Shown: piece after piece, positions 43,218 to 52,956 of the stretch | How the letters are laid out: each line of letters opens with the position of its first letter | How positions within the stretch are numbered: position 1 is the first letter of the stretch | NCBI RefSeq assembly: GCF_035998295.1 | Contig: NZ_DASYHS010000083.1 | Location: 62,001-126,000, forward strand | Origin: DASYHS01 sp035998295 | GTDB taxonomy: Bacteria > Pseudomonadota > Alphaproteobacteria > Azospirillales > Azospirillaceae | Direction: 5' to 3' | DNA length: 64,000 nucleotides | The notes under the pieces: model-generated | What the model was told of the DNA's origin: nothing | What the model saw: only the letters and a program-made list of their open reading frames with translations | Databases searched by the model: none | Translations under genes and position numbers: made by a program

Positions 43218-43742
43218 GTGACCAGCGCCGTTACCAGCAACGACCCCGACGCCCCATCGCCGCTCGTCGGCATCATCATGGGCAGCCAGTCCGACTGGGA
43301 GACCATGCGGCACGCGGCCGAGGTGCTCGCGGAACTGGCCGTCCCCTTCGAGGCGCGCATCGTCTCCGCCCACCGGACGCCGCACCGCCTGTACGACTAC
43401 GCGGCCGCGGCCCGCGGGCGCGGCCTGAAGGTGATCGTCGCCGGCGCCGGCGGTGCCGCGCACCTGCCCGGGATGGCGGCGGCGATGACGCCGCTGCCGG
43501 TATTCGGCGTCCCGGTCGAAAGCAAGGCGCTCAAGGGGATGGACAGCCTGCTGTCGATCGTCCAGATGCCGGGCGGGATACCGGTCGGCACGCTCGCGAT
43601 CGGCAAGCCGGGCGCGATCAACGCGGCGCTGCTCGCCGCCGCGGTGCTGGCGCTCGGCGACGAGGCGCTCGCGGCCCGGCTCGATGCCTGGCGGGCGCGC
43701 CAGACCGACGCCGTGGCACTCCTGCCGGCGGACGGACCGTGA
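43218..43742 (+). CDS. purE: N5-carboxyaminoimidazole ribonucleotide mutase PurE
   Basis: PurE converts N5-CAIR to CAIR in purine synthesis. The 174-residue protein has GIIMGSQSDWETM, SAHRTPHRLYDYA with the catalytic histidine, AGAGGAAHLPGMAAAMT and GIPVGTLAIGKPGAINAAL. The stop overlaps the purK start by 4 bp (GTGA), the usual purEK pair. Confidence 0.97.
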   Translation: MTSAVTSNDPDAPSPLVGIIMGSQSDWETMRHAAEVLAELAVPFEARIVSAHRTPHRLYDYAAAARGRGLKVIVAGAGGAAHLPGMAAAMTPLPVFGVPVESKALKGMDSLLSIVQMPGGIPVGTLAIGKPGAINAALLAAAVLALGDEALAARLDAWRARQTDAVALLPADGP

Positions 43743-44833
43743 GCGCGCGGCGCACCGTCGCCTCCGGCGGCACCATCGGCATGCTCGGCGGCGGCCAGCT
43801 CGGCCGGATGACGGCGATGGCCGCCGCCCGGCTCGGCTACCGCACCCATGTCTTCACGCCGGAGGCCGACAGCCCCTGCGCCCAGGTGTCGGCGGCGCAG
43901 ACCGTGGCCGGCTACGACGACCGCGACGCGCTGGCCCGCTTCGCGCAGGCCTGCGACGTCGTCACCCTGGAATGGGAGAACATCCCCGTCGACACCGTCG
44001 CCTTCCTCGCCGGGCTGGTCCCGGTCCATCCCGGCGCCGGCGTGCTCGCCGTCACCCAGGACAGGGCGCTGGAGAAGGGCTTCGTCAACCGCCAGGGCGT
44101 CGCGACCGCGCCCTGGCGCCCGGCCGGCAGCGCCGCGGAGGCCGTCGCCGCCGCGTCCGAGCTGGGGCTGCCCGCAATCTTGAAGACCGCGCGCCTGGGC
44201 TATGACGGCAAGGGCCAGGTCAGGCTGGCGCCCGGCGACGACGTCGCCGCGGCCTGGTCGGCGCTGGGCGGGGTCGACTGCGTCCTGGAAGGCTTCGTCG
44301 ACTTCGCCTGCGAGGTGTCCGTCGTCGTCGCGCGCGGCCAGGACGGGGCGCTCGCGGCCTATCCCGCCGTCGAGAACCGCCACCGCGACGGCATCCTCGC
44401 CCGGACGCTCGCCCCGGCCTCGCTCGATCCGGCGCTCCTCGCCGAGGCGGAGGCGGTCGCGCGCCGCCTGGTCGAGGCGCTGGACCTCGTCGGCGTGCTC
44501 GCGGTCGAGATGTTCGTGACGCGCGGCGGCAGGGTCCTCGTCAACGAGCTGGCGCCCCGCCCGCACAATTCCGGGCATTGGACCATCGACGCCTGCGCCA
44601 CCAGCCAGTTCGAGCAGCTCGTGCGCGCGGTCTGCGGCCTGCCGCTCGGCGCGCCCGAGGCGCACAGCGACGCCGTGATGGACAACCTGATCGGCCTGGA
44701 GGCCGAGCGCTGGCCCGAACTGGCCGCCTCCCCGGGCGCCTGCCTGCACCTCTACGGCAAGGCGCAGGCGCGCCCCGGCCGCAAGATGGGCCACGTCACC
44801 CGGCTGTTCCCCAAGGGGCAGGCCGGCCGCTAG
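43739..44833 (+). CDS. purK: N5-carboxyaminoimidazole ribonucleotide synthase PurK
   Basis: PurK uses ATP and bicarbonate to convert AIR to N5-CAIR, the substrate of PurE. The 364-residue ATP-grasp protein has IGMLGGGQLGRMTAMAAARLGY, LKTARLGYDGKGQ, FACEVSVVVAR, EMFVTRGGRVLVNELAPRPHNSGHWTIDA and KMGHVT. The start is GTG at 43739. Confidence 0.97.
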   Translation: MSARRTVASGGTIGMLGGGQLGRMTAMAAARLGYRTHVFTPEADSPCAQVSAAQTVAGYDDRDALARFAQACDVVTLEWENIPVDTVAFLAGLVPVHPGAGVLAVTQDRALEKGFVNRQGVATAPWRPAGSAAEAVAAASELGLPAILKTARLGYDGKGQVRLAPGDDVAAAWSALGGVDCVLEGFVDFACEVSVVVARGQDGALAAYPAVENRHRDGILARTLAPASLDPALLAEAEAVARRLVEALDLVGVLAVEMFVTRGGRVLVNELAPRPHNSGHWTIDACATSQFEQLVRAVCGLPLGAPEAHSDAVMDNLIGLEAERWPELAASPGACLHLYGKAQARPGRKMGHVTRLFPKGQAGR

Positions 44834-44968
44834 CCTACCCCTTACCTCCCAGGTAGTTGCGGGCCGGAGCCCGCCGGCAATAGCGTCCCCCCACTTCCGG
44901 AACCCACGCCGTCCCCGGCCGCGACGCCAGCGTTCGCGCCGAGGCGGCGTGCCCGTTCCGCCAAGCAG

Positions 44969-45538
44969 ATGGAGGATAAGCTCGTGGTCGACTCACCTTT
45001 CCCGCGTCTCGGCAGGCTTGTCCTCGCCCTGTCGCTTTCGGCGGCGGTCCCGGCCGCAAGCGCCTTCGCGGCCGACCCGACCGCGCCGCCGGGCAGCGAG
45101 GAACGCGTGCGCGTACGCGACCTCTACCCCCTGATCACCACGCCCGCCCTGTTCGAGGCGCGCGACTTCTACGTGAAGCATTTCGGATTCGAGGTCCTGT
45201 TCGAAGCGGGCTGGTTCGTCTACCTGTCCGGCCCTGCCGACGGCGACACGCGGGGAGCGACGCTGGCCTTCATGCATCCGGACCACCCGTCGAACCCTCC
45301 CGGCCCGGAGACCTTCGACGGCCGCGGCATGATCCTGACGGTCGAGGTGGCCGATGCCCGCGCCATGTTCGACCGCCTCGTCGCGGAGGGTGCCCCGATG
45401 GTGCATCGGCTGACCGACGAGGCCTGGGGGCAGCGCCGCTTCATGACGCGCGACCCGGCGGGAGTGCTGGTCGACGTCGTCCAGCAGATCGAGCCCCGGC
45501 CGGGCTTCTGGAAGCGCTACCCCGCGCCCGCCCGGTAG
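44969..45538 (+). CDS. Glyoxalase/VOC family protein with signal peptide
   Basis: This 189-residue protein has a hydrophobic N-terminal segment (LVLALSLSAAVPAASAFAADP) that looks like a cleavable signal peptide, then a vicinal-oxygen-chelate domain (YPLITTPALFEARDFYVKHFGFEVLFEAGWFVYLS, RRFMTRDPAGVLVDVVQQ). VOC proteins are rarely exported. The annotated activity could be glyoxalase-like, bleomycin-binding or dioxygenase; none can be chosen. The start may also be the GTG at 44984. Confidence 0.75.
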   Translation: MEDKLVVDSPFPRLGRLVLALSLSAAVPAASAFAADPTAPPGSEERVRVRDLYPLITTPALFEARDFYVKHFGFEVLFEAGWFVYLSGPADGDTRGATLAFMHPDHPSNPPGPETFDGRGMILTVEVADARAMFDRLVAEGAPMVHRLTDEAWGQRRFMTRDPAGVLVDVVQQIEPRPGFWKRYPAPAR

Positions 45539-45669
45539 CCGGAGCACGGCGCGCCGTCCCTCCGGGAAATTTTTTCGCAGGCACGGTCGGATGCGCGCAT
45601 CCCCGACCGTCCTTGGATCGACCGACCTGCCACGAGACGACGCAGCCGCGCGAGCGGCGAGGGGACACC

Positions 45670-46584
45670 ATGCTGAAATCGATGCTTTGCGCGACGCTTG
45701 CCGCCGTCGCGCTTTGCGCGACCGCCGCCACGCAGGCCGCCGCGCAGGCCGAGGCCGGGAAGACCGGCCGTCACGAGATCCGCGGCGTCGACTACTACTA
45801 CGAGATCCACGGCGAGGGCGAACCGCTCCTGCTGCTCCATGGCGGGCTCGGCTCGACCGGCATGTACGCGCCGGTCCTGCCGATGCTGACCGAGGGCCGC
45901 GAGGTGATCGCCGTCGACCTCCACGGCCACGGGCGCACGCCGCTCGGCGACCGCCCGATCGCGATGGCCGACATCGGCGCCGACCTGGCCGCGTTGACGG
46001 CGGCTCTCGGCTACGACCAGGTGGACGTGCTGGGATATTCCTTCGGTGCCTGGGCCGGGCTCCACATGGCCGCGGGCGCGCCCGAGAAGGTGCGCCGGCT
46101 GGTGCTGGTCTCCATGCCCTATGCCCGCGACGGCTTCTTTCCCGAGATGCTTCCCCAGCAGGCACAGCTTTCGGGCGCCGCGGCCGAGTTCATGAAGGAC
46201 ACGCCGATGTACCGCTCCTACGTGGCCGTGGCGCCCGACCCCGGGGAGTTCCCGAGGCTGCTCGACGAGATGGGCCGGCTGATGGCCGAGCCCTACGACT
46301 ACTCGGCCCAGGTCCGGAAGCTCTCGATGCCGGTGATGCTGATCTACGGCGACGGCGACATGGTCCGGCCCGAGCACGTCGTCGAGTTCTACCGGATGCT
46401 CGGCGGCGGCTTGAAGGATGCCGGCTGGCAGCGTGAGCACATGTCCCGCAACCGCCTCGCGATCCTGCCCGATCTGACCCACTACGAGACCTTCATGGCG
46501 CCCGAGGTCTTTCGCACGGCCTTGCCCTTCCTCGACGGCGAGAGCGGCACGAAGAGCTGGGCGGAGACCGTGAAGGGCGAGTAG
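45670..46584 (+). CDS. Exported alpha/beta hydrolase
   Basis: This 304-residue protein has an N-terminal signal peptide (MLCATLAAVALCATAATQAAAQA), then an alpha/beta hydrolase fold: LLLLHGGLGSTGMYAPVL at the oxyanion region, VDLHGHGRT, VLGYSFGAWAGL with the nucleophile serine, IYGDGDMVRPEH with the acid and LTHYETF with the histidine. The substrate is unknown. The start at 45670 is preceded by a GAGGGGA site; upstream sequence is not signal-like. Confidence 0.85.
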   Translation: MLKSMLCATLAAVALCATAATQAAAQAEAGKTGRHEIRGVDYYYEIHGEGEPLLLLHGGLGSTGMYAPVLPMLTEGREVIAVDLHGHGRTPLGDRPIAMADIGADLAALTAALGYDQVDVLGYSFGAWAGLHMAAGAPEKVRRLVLVSMPYARDGFFPEMLPQQAQLSGAAAEFMKDTPMYRSYVAVAPDPGEFPRLLDEMGRLMAEPYDYSAQVRKLSMPVMLIYGDGDMVRPEHVVEFYRMLGGGLKDAGWQREHMSRNRLAILPDLTHYETFMAPEVFRTALPFLDGESGTKSWAETVKGE

Positions 46585-46650
46585 GTCCGCCGGGACCGGC
46601 AATCAACGACGCGGCGCTCGATGCGCCATGCAGTCACCAGGAGCTTTGCG

Positions 46651-47304
46651 ATGATCCCCACCATCACCGCCTTCGAAGAGTCACCCGACCACGGCACGGG
46701 ACAGGCGCGCGACATGCGCGTCCGCTGGGCGTTCGAGGAAGTCGGCCAGCGCTACGACGTCCGTCTCGTCTCGTTCAAGGAGATGAAGGAGCCCGCGCAT
46801 CGCGCGCTTCATCCCTTCGGGCAGATCCCGACCTATGAGGAGGGCGATCTCGTCCTGTTCGAATCGGGGGCGATCATACTCCACGTCGCGCAGCGCCACG
46901 CCGGCCTGCTGCCGGACGATGCGAATGCCCGGGCGCGCGCGATCACCTGGATGTTCACCGCGCTCAACACGGTGGAGCCGCCGATCGTCGAACTCGAAGC
47001 CGCCATGCTGATGGAGAACGACAGGGCCTGGTACCAGGAGCGCCTGCCCATCCTCGACGAGCGCATCCGCGTGCGGCTGGACGATCTCTCCGCCCGCCTC
47101 GGCGATGCCGACTGGCTCGACGGCGCGTTCAGCGCCGCCGACCTGCTGATGGTGACGGTGCTGCGCAGGCTGGAGGGCACGGGCATACTCGAGGACTATC
47201 CGTCCCTCTGCGCCTATGTCGCGCGCGGCGAGGCACGGCCCGCCTACAGGCGCGCCTTCGCCGCTCAACTGGCGGTCTTCACCGGCAGGCAGCCGACCGG
47301 CTGA
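46651..47304 (+). CDS. Glutathione S-transferase family protein
   Basis: This 217-residue protein has the two-domain GST fold. The N-terminal thioredoxin-like part reads RVRWAFEEVGQRYDVRLV, HPFGQIPTYEEGDLVLFESGAIILHVA with the cis-proline and the conserved E-S pair that binds glutathione. The all-helical second part includes WLDGAFSAADLLMVTVLRRL. The start at 46651 follows AGGAGC. The substrate is unknown. Confidence 0.88.
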   Translation: MIPTITAFEESPDHGTGQARDMRVRWAFEEVGQRYDVRLVSFKEMKEPAHRALHPFGQIPTYEEGDLVLFESGAIILHVAQRHAGLLPDDANARARAITWMFTALNTVEPPIVELEAAMLMENDRAWYQERLPILDERIRVRLDDLSARLGDADWLDGAFSAADLLMVTVLRRLEGTGILEDYPSLCAYVARGEARPAYRRAFAAQLAVFTGRQPTG

Positions 47305-47344
47305 CGAAGGTTCGCCCAGGGCTGGATGGGCGCGCCGGGCCCGT

Positions 47345-48157
47345 TCAGCTCCCCCGGGGCACGAGGTCGCGGTACGCGTGCCAGGAGGCATGCGCCACCA
47401 GCGGCAGCGCGACCGCGAGGCCGAGGAAGCCCGTCGCCAGCCCGGCCGCGGTGAACAGCACGATCAGCCCGGTCCAGCCGGCCATGGCCTGCCAGTTGCG
47501 CAGCACCGCGGCGACGCTGACGGCCACCGCCTCGACCACGTTCGTGTCCCGGTCCAGCAGCATCGGCAGGGACACCGCGCCGATCGCGAAGGCGACGGCG
47601 GCGAAGCCCGCGCCGACCAGCGTGCCGGTGACGAGGAAGGGCAGACCGGAGGCGGAGAAGAACACCATCTCCACGAACATGTGCAGGTCCGCCGGCGGCT
47701 GCTGCGAGAAGAACAGCGCGAACAGCAGCAGCGCCACCCGCACCCAGAACATCAGGAACAGCATCAGCACCAGCCCGATCGCCGCGATCTGGGTCGCGTT
47801 GCGGCCATAGGCCCCGAGCGCCGCGCCGAGGGAGACCGGGTACCCGTTCTCCAGCCGCCGGCTGACCTCATAGAGGCCGACGGCGACCAGCGGGCCGACG
47901 AGCATGAAGCCGCAGGCGAGCGGCAGGATCAGGTAGAACATCCCCGCCACCGCCAGGGCCCACGCCATCAGCAGGCCGGCCGCCGACAGGGCCGCGCCAT
48001 AGGCGAGGCTGATCCCCGGCGCGCGGGCGAAATCCTTCCACCCCGCCGCCAGCCAGGCCCAGGGCCGGTCGAGCCCGACCCGGCCCAGGCGCAGGCCGTC
48101 CGGCGTCACGCCCGCTCCCGCGCGGGCCGGCATGCCGGCTTCGTCTGCAACGTCCAT
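47345..48157 (-). CDS. DUF2189 family membrane protein
   Basis: This 270-residue inner-membrane protein has about six hydrophobic helices. WAWLAAGWKDFARAPGISLAYGAAL and GPLVAVGLYEVSRRLENG match DUF2189, which sometimes sits near cytochrome oxidase genes. The function is unknown; no partner genes are close. Confidence 0.85.
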   Translation of the reverse strand: MDVADEAGMPARAGAGVTPDGLRLGRVGLDRPWAWLAAGWKDFARAPGISLAYGAALSAAGLLMAWALAVAGMFYLILPLACGFMLVGPLVAVGLYEVSRRLENGYPVSLGAALGAYGRNATQIAAIGLVLMLFLMFWVRVALLLFALFFSQQPPADLHMFVEMVFFSASGLPFLVTGTLVGAGFAAVAFAIGAVSLPMLLDRDTNVVEAVAVSVAAVLRNWQAMAGWTGLIVLFTAAGLATGFLGLAVALPLVAHASWHAYRDLVPRGS

Positions 48158-48239
48158 CGGTGCCTCCCTGCCGGAGCATTTCGTTCCGGCAGTATAGAGG
48201 CCCCGCTCTTGAAAATAAATCGCGCTCCGCCGGATATCT

Positions 48240-48422
48240 CTAGACTGAATCGTCTAGTTTCTTTCCTTCCAGGTCGCGGTTCTTCCGGGCGAGCTCATCC
48301 TTTTCCTTTTTCTTCTCTTCCTTGGTTCGGCCGAAGCGCGCGCGGTTGCGCGCGGCCTCCTCCTCGCGCTCGGTTTTCGCGCGCTGCTTGCGGAAGCGGT
48401 TCAGGTTGATCACGTCGCCCAT
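48240..48422 (-). CDS. DUF4169 family small basic protein
   Basis: This 60-residue, highly charged protein (MGDVINLNRFRKQRAKTERE start) matches DUF4169, found in alphaproteobacteria. The body is an arginine/lysine/glutamate helix. The function is unknown. Confidence 0.88.
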   Translation of the reverse strand: MGDVINLNRFRKQRAKTEREEEAARNRARFGRTKEEKKKEKDELARKNRDLEGKKLDDSV

Positions 48423-48616
48423 GGCGCCTCTTCCAGGTTTTCGTGCGACCGGCCGGTGTCGCTGCCGCAAATTCGCCGCAGCCGCGCCGGAAATAGGGCC
48501 GGAAGCAATGGTGGTTTGATTAACGTTTTCTGCTTCTCTAGCTTAGCGCAGGCGGGCCGGGCCGCAAACGGCTCGAACGGGGATCGGACCATGGTGGTTG
48601 GAAGTCGGCAGGTCGC

Positions 48617-51600
48617 GTGAAGAAGTTGTTCATCGGATTGGCGGTGCTCCTCGTGGCCGCGGTCGCCGCCGTGCTCGTGGTGCCCAGCCTGGTCGACTGG
48701 AACCGGTACCGCGACGAGATCGCGGCGCGGGTCACCGAGGCGACCGGCCGCCAGTTGACGCTGGACGGCGAGATCGACCTGGCGCTGCTGCCGCGGCCGA
48801 CCCTGAAGGTGACCGGCGCGCGCATCTCGAACGTCCCCGGCGCGCAGGAGGCCGAGATGGCGCGCCTGCGCCAGCTCGACGTGCGCGTCGCGCTGATGCC
48901 GCTGCTGTCCGGCACGGTCCAGGTCCGCAGCATCACTCTGGTCCAGCCCGAGATCGTGCTCGAAGTGCTCGAGGACGGGCGGCGCAACTGGGATTTCGCG
49001 ACCGGCCCCGAGGCCGCGCCGCGCCGCATGGCCGAGCGCGGCCTGCTCGACTCGGTCAGCCTCGACCGCGTCTCGATCGAGGACGGCACGGTCGTCTACC
49101 GCAACGCGGTGACCGGCACGCTGGAGCGCTTCGAATCCGTCGACGCGACGGTCGTCGCCGGCAGCTTGGCCGGCCCGTTCCAGATCCAGGGCACCTTGAG
49201 CGCGCGCGGCGTGCCGCTCGCGGTCGAGATGTCGGCCGGACGGATCGGCGAGGGCGGCGCCTTGCCGCTGCGGACCACCGTCGGCCTGTCCGGCACCGAC
49301 GCGGCGCTGCGCTTCGCGGGGATCGTCACCACGGGATCGGCGCCCAGGCTGCAGGGCGACCTCAAGGCGGAGGGGACGGACCTGCGCGGCCCGGCCGCCG
49401 CCCTGCTGACGGCGGCCGGCCAGATCCCGGCCGACGCGATGCCGGCGCTGGTCGGCCAGCCCTTCAACCTGCGCACCGCCGTCAACGCCTCGATGCAGCT
49501 CGTCGAGCTGAACGCGATCGAGGGCCGGGTCGGCGACACCCACGGGACCGGCACCGTCCGCATCCATCCCGGAGAGCCTGACCGCGCCGAGATCTCGCTG
49601 GGCTTCAACCGGTTCGACCTCGACGCCTGGGCGGCCGTGGCCGCCTCGACCGCCGAAGGCGGCGGGCCGTTCGAGCTGACGCTGCCGCAGGGCGTGGAGG
49701 CGACGCTCGCGCTGTCGGTCGACGCCCTCAACTACGGCGGCGGGATCATCCGCCAGGGCCGCGTCGAGGCGAACCTCGCCGACGGCGTCCTGACGGTGCA
49801 CCGGGCCGCGGCGCTGCTGCCGGGCGCGTCCGACCTGGCGCTGGCCGGGACGCTCGCCGAAGACGGCGGGCGGCCGGTGTTCGACTTCCAGGCGGAAGCG
49901 AACTCCGAGAACCTGCGCGCCGTCCTGGAATGGCTCCGCTTCGAAGTCGGCGCCGTGCCGGAGGACCGGCTGCGCAAGTTCTCGCTGGCGGGGCGGGTAT
50001 CGGGGCAGCCGGACGCCTTCCAGGTCTCCGGGCTGGACCTGCGCGTGGACACGACCGTGATGACCGGCGCCGTCGCCTATGCCGACCGCGGCCGGCCCGG
50101 CTTCGGCATAAGGCTCGACGTCGACCGGATGAACCTCGACGCCTACCGGCCGGTCCTGGCGGGGCTGCGCGGCGGCGCGCTCGGCGCGTTCGACGCCAAT
50201 CTCGACGCCCGGGCCGAGGATCTGACCCTGGGCGGCGTCCCGGCCAGGGGCCTGCGCGTCGACGCGACGCTGAACGAGGGCGCGCTGACCCTGCGCGAGC
50301 TGTCGGCCACCGACCTGTCCGGGGTGGCGGTCGGGCTTTCCGGCTCGGTCGCCGACCTGGCGGAGCTCGACGGCATCGACCTCGCCTTCGACATGTCGGC
50401 GGCGTCGCTGGCGCCGGTCTATCGCGGCCTCGACATCGATCCGGTCCTGCCGGCCGAGCTGGTCGGCGCGGTCGGGCTGGCCGGCCGGGTGGCCGGCAAC
50501 CCGGACCGGCTGGCGGTCGAGGTCGAGACGCGGGCCGCGAACGGCACGGTCCAGGCGGGCGGCACCGTCTCGGGCCTGACGCAGGTGCCGAACTACGACC
50601 TCAAGGTGCGCGGAACCTGGAAGGACGCCCGCGACCTCGCGCGGGCGCTGTTCCCGGACTGGCGCCCGGCCGATCCCGGCACCTTCGACCTCTACGCCGA
50701 GGTGCAGGGCTCCGACACGGTGCTGAGCCTGTCCGCGATCCAGGGCGGCGTCGGCGCCACGTCGCTGGCCGGTGAGGCGACGGTCGACCTCGCGGACGCG
50801 CGGCCCTCGGTGATGGCCGAGCTGGAGGTCGGCGACCTCGTGCTGGACCGGTTCCTGCCGCCGTCGACGACCGCGCGGCTGCCGCAGATCCCGCTGCCGA
50901 TCTCCCAGGCGATCGCGAGCGGGGAGGCGGCATGGTCCGACGAGCCGGTCGCGCTCGGATGGCTCCGGTCGCTCGACGGCCGGTTCGGGATCGAGGCGCG
51001 CTCGGTCGAGCATGGCGGCCGGCGGATCGAGGACGCGGCCCTGCGCGCCGACCTGTCCGACGGCGTGCTCGCGGTCGAGGACCTGGAGGCGGGGTACGAG
51101 GGCGGGCGGCTCAGCCTGTCCGGCGCCCTGGCCGGGCGCGAGGACGGCGGGGCCGGCATCGAGCTGCGCCTGGCGCTCGCCGGGGCTTCCATCGACGAGG
51201 GCATCGCCGGCGGTGCCGCGGACGCCAGGGTCGACGTCACCGGCGTCCTCGACCTGGAGCTTGCGCTGCAGGCCGCCGGGGCGAGCGAGGCCGACCTCGT
51301 CCGCTCCCTGGACGGCACCGGCTCGCTGTCGATGCGCGACGGCCGGATCGTCGGCATCGACCTCGCCGGCCTGGAGGGGCGCCTGTCCGGAACGGTCGGC
51401 GCTGAAGGTCCGGCCCAGGCGGTCGACGCGCTGCTGGCCGACGCGGTCGCGGGGGGCGGCACTCCGTTCGAGAGCCTGCAGGCCGGCATCCGCTTCGAGG
51501 ACGGCGTCGCGCGGCTGGAAGAGCTTGCGCTGAGCGTGCCGGGCGCGCAGGTGGCCGGCGGCGGCGCCGTCGACCTCGGCCAGTGGCTCATCGACCTCAC

Positions 51601-52030
51601 TCTCGGCATCGACCCCGAGGGGGAGCCCCCGTCCTTCGGCCTGGCGCTCGCCGGCGCCGCCGACCGGCCGCAGCGGCAGGTCACGTCCGACGGCCTCGTC
51701 GCCTGGGCCGAGGAGCGGACCTCGGTCTTGCGCGCGGCGGAGGAGGCCGAGGCCAGGCGCGTCGCCGAGGAGGCCGCGGCCAGGGAAGCCGCCGCGAAGG
51801 CGGCGGCGGCGAAGGAGGCTGCGGCCAAAGAGGCCGCCGCGAAGGAGGCCGCGGAGAAGGAGAAGGCCAGGCGCGCCGCCGCGCAGGCCGCAGCGGCAAA
51901 GGAAGCCGCCGCGAAGGAAGCCGCCGCGAAGGAGGCCGCCGCCAGGGAGGCTGCGTCGAGGCGCGCCGCCGAGGCGCCGTCCGAGCCGGCCACCGTCATC
52001 GACGGCATCCTCCAGCGCCTGCGCCGCTGA
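48617..52030 (+). CDS. AsmA family protein
   Basis: This 1137-residue protein is anchored by one N-terminal helix (FIGLAVLLVAAVAAVLVVP) and continues SLVDWNRYRDEIAARVTEATGRQLTLDGEI, the AsmA signature. The long periplasmic part consists of repeating beta strands as in AsmA/TamB proteins, which bridge the membranes and are implicated in lipid transfer. The C-terminal AsmA_2-type block lies near 950-1030. The last 100 residues are a KEAAAKEAA-type low-complexity helix. Start GTG at 48617. Confidence 0.9.
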   Translation: MKKLFIGLAVLLVAAVAAVLVVPSLVDWNRYRDEIAARVTEATGRQLTLDGEIDLALLPRPTLKVTGARISNVPGAQEAEMARLRQLDVRVALMPLLSGTVQVRSITLVQPEIVLEVLEDGRRNWDFATGPEAAPRRMAERGLLDSVSLDRVSIEDGTVVYRNAVTGTLERFESVDATVVAGSLAGPFQIQGTLSARGVPLAVEMSAGRIGEGGALPLRTTVGLSGTDAALRFAGIVTTGSAPRLQGDLKAEGTDLRGPAAALLTAAGQIPADAMPALVGQPFNLRTAVNASMQLVELNAIEGRVGDTHGTGTVRIHPGEPDRAEISLGFNRFDLDAWAAVAASTAEGGGPFELTLPQGVEATLALSVDALNYGGGIIRQGRVEANLADGVLTVHRAAALLPGASDLALAGTLAEDGGRPVFDFQAEANSENLRAVLEWLRFEVGAVPEDRLRKFSLAGRVSGQPDAFQVSGLDLRVDTTVMTGAVAYADRGRPGFGIRLDVDRMNLDAYRPVLAGLRGGALGAFDANLDARAEDLTLGGVPARGLRVDATLNEGALTLRELSATDLSGVAVGLSGSVADLAELDGIDLAFDMSAASLAPVYRGLDIDPVLPAELVGAVGLAGRVAGNPDRLAVEVETRAANGTVQAGGTVSGLTQVPNYDLKVRGTWKDARDLARALFPDWRPADPGTFDLYAEVQGSDTVLSLSAIQGGVGATSLAGEATVDLADARPSVMAELEVGDLVLDRFLPPSTTARLPQIPLPISQAIASGEAAWSDEPVALGWLRSLDGRFGIEARSVEHGGRRIEDAALRADLSDGVLAVEDLEAGYEGGRLSLSGALAGREDGGAGIELRLALAGASIDEGIAGGAADARVDVTGVLDLELALQAAGASEADLVRSLDGTGSLSMRDGRIVGIDLAGLEGRLSGTVGAEGPAQAVDALLADAVAGGGTPFESLQAGIRFEDGVARLEELALSVPGAQVAGGGAVDLGQWLIDLTLGIDPEGEPPSFGLALAGAADRPQRQVTSDGLVAWAEERTSVLRAAEEAEARRVAEEAAAREAAAKAAAAKEAAAKEAAAKEAAEKEKARRAAAQAAAAKEAAAKEAAAKEAAAREAASRRAAEAPSEPATVIDGILQRLRR

Positions 52031-52138
52031 GCCGCGGCGGGGCGGGCCACGGTGGATTCCGGGGCCGATCGGCGATATGAAGCGGGGGAGGGGCCCCGAC
52101 CGGGTTCCCGGGCATCGCGAGAGCAAGGAGGAACCCAC

Positions 52139-52921
52139 ATGCTCGAAGGCAGGACCGCGCTCGTCACCGGATCGACCAGCGGCATCGGTCTCGGCATCGC
52201 CAGGGCGCTTGCGGCCCAGGGCGCGGACATCGCGTTGAACGGGTTCGGCGATCCGGCGCAGATCGCGGCGCTGCGCTCCGCGCTCGCCGAGGAGTTCGGC
52301 ATCCGCGTCACCCACCACGCCGCCGACGTCGGCAAGCCGGAGGAGGTCGAGGCCATGGTCGCCCACGCGACCTCGGAACTCGGCAAGGTCGACATCCTCG
52401 TGAACAACGCCGGCATCCAGCACGTAGCACCGGTGGACGAGTTCCCGATCGAGAAGTGGCAGCAGATCGTCTCGATCAACCTGTCCGGCGTCTTCTACGG
52501 CATCCGCTACGCGCTGCCCCAGATGAAGGCGCGCGACTGGGGCCGCATCGTCAACATCGCCTCGGCCCACGGCCTCGTGGCCAGCGCCGCGAAGTCCGCC
52601 TATGTCGCGGCCAAGCACGGCGTCGTCGGCCTGACCAAGGTGGTGGCGCTGGAGACCGCCCAGTCCGGCGTCACCTGCAACGCGATCTGCCCGGGCTGGG
52701 TGCTGACGCCGCTGGTCCAGGCGCAGATCGACGCGCTGGCCGCGCGGCGCGGCCTGTCGCCCGAGGATGCCAAGCGCGAGCTGCTGAGCGAGAAGCAGCC
52801 CTCCGGGAACTTCGTGACGCCGGACCAGCTCGGCCAGCTCGCGGTCTTCCTGTGCTCCGACGCGGCCTCCCAGATGACCGGCACGGCGCTGCCGATGGAC
52901 GGCGGCTGGACCTCGCAGTAG
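52139..52921 (+). CDS. 3-hydroxybutyrate dehydrogenase
   Basis: This 260-residue short-chain dehydrogenase oxidises D-3-hydroxybutyrate to acetoacetate, usually in polyhydroxybutyrate turnover. It has the cofactor loop TGSTSGIG, NNAG, the catalytic serine in SAHG and YVAAK. The block ICPGWVLTPLVQAQID with ELLSEKQPSG and PMDGGWTSQ at the end is typical of HBDH. AAGGAGG precedes the ATG at 52139. Confidence 0.93.
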   Translation: MLEGRTALVTGSTSGIGLGIARALAAQGADIALNGFGDPAQIAALRSALAEEFGIRVTHHAADVGKPEEVEAMVAHATSELGKVDILVNNAGIQHVAPVDEFPIEKWQQIVSINLSGVFYGIRYALPQMKARDWGRIVNIASAHGLVASAAKSAYVAAKHGVVGLTKVVALETAQSGVTCNAICPGWVLTPLVQAQIDALAARRGLSPEDAKRELLSEKQPSGNFVTPDQLGQLAVFLCSDAASQMTGTALPMDGGWTSQ

Positions 52922-52928
52922 CAGGCCC

Positions 52929-52956
52929 GAGCGTTTCCGGTTATCCGGAAACGCTC
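52929..52956. terminator. Bidirectional hairpin terminator
   Basis: A perfect 12-bp stem (52929-52940 with 52945-52956) closes a TTAT loop between the convergent dehydrogenase and HxlR genes; it overlaps the last bases of the HxlR gene. Confidence 0.75.

Noticed and set aside
44969..45538. VOC protein as a CmaC-like cyclopropane-forming partner of the halogenases
   Set aside because: It lies 13 kb outside the cluster, has an export signal and no promoter module.
48410..52618. Long open frame on the minus strand opposite asmA (about 1400 codons)
   Set aside because: No domain pattern is visible and the composition is Arg/Gly/Asp-rich. The plus-strand AsmA frame has clear family features.
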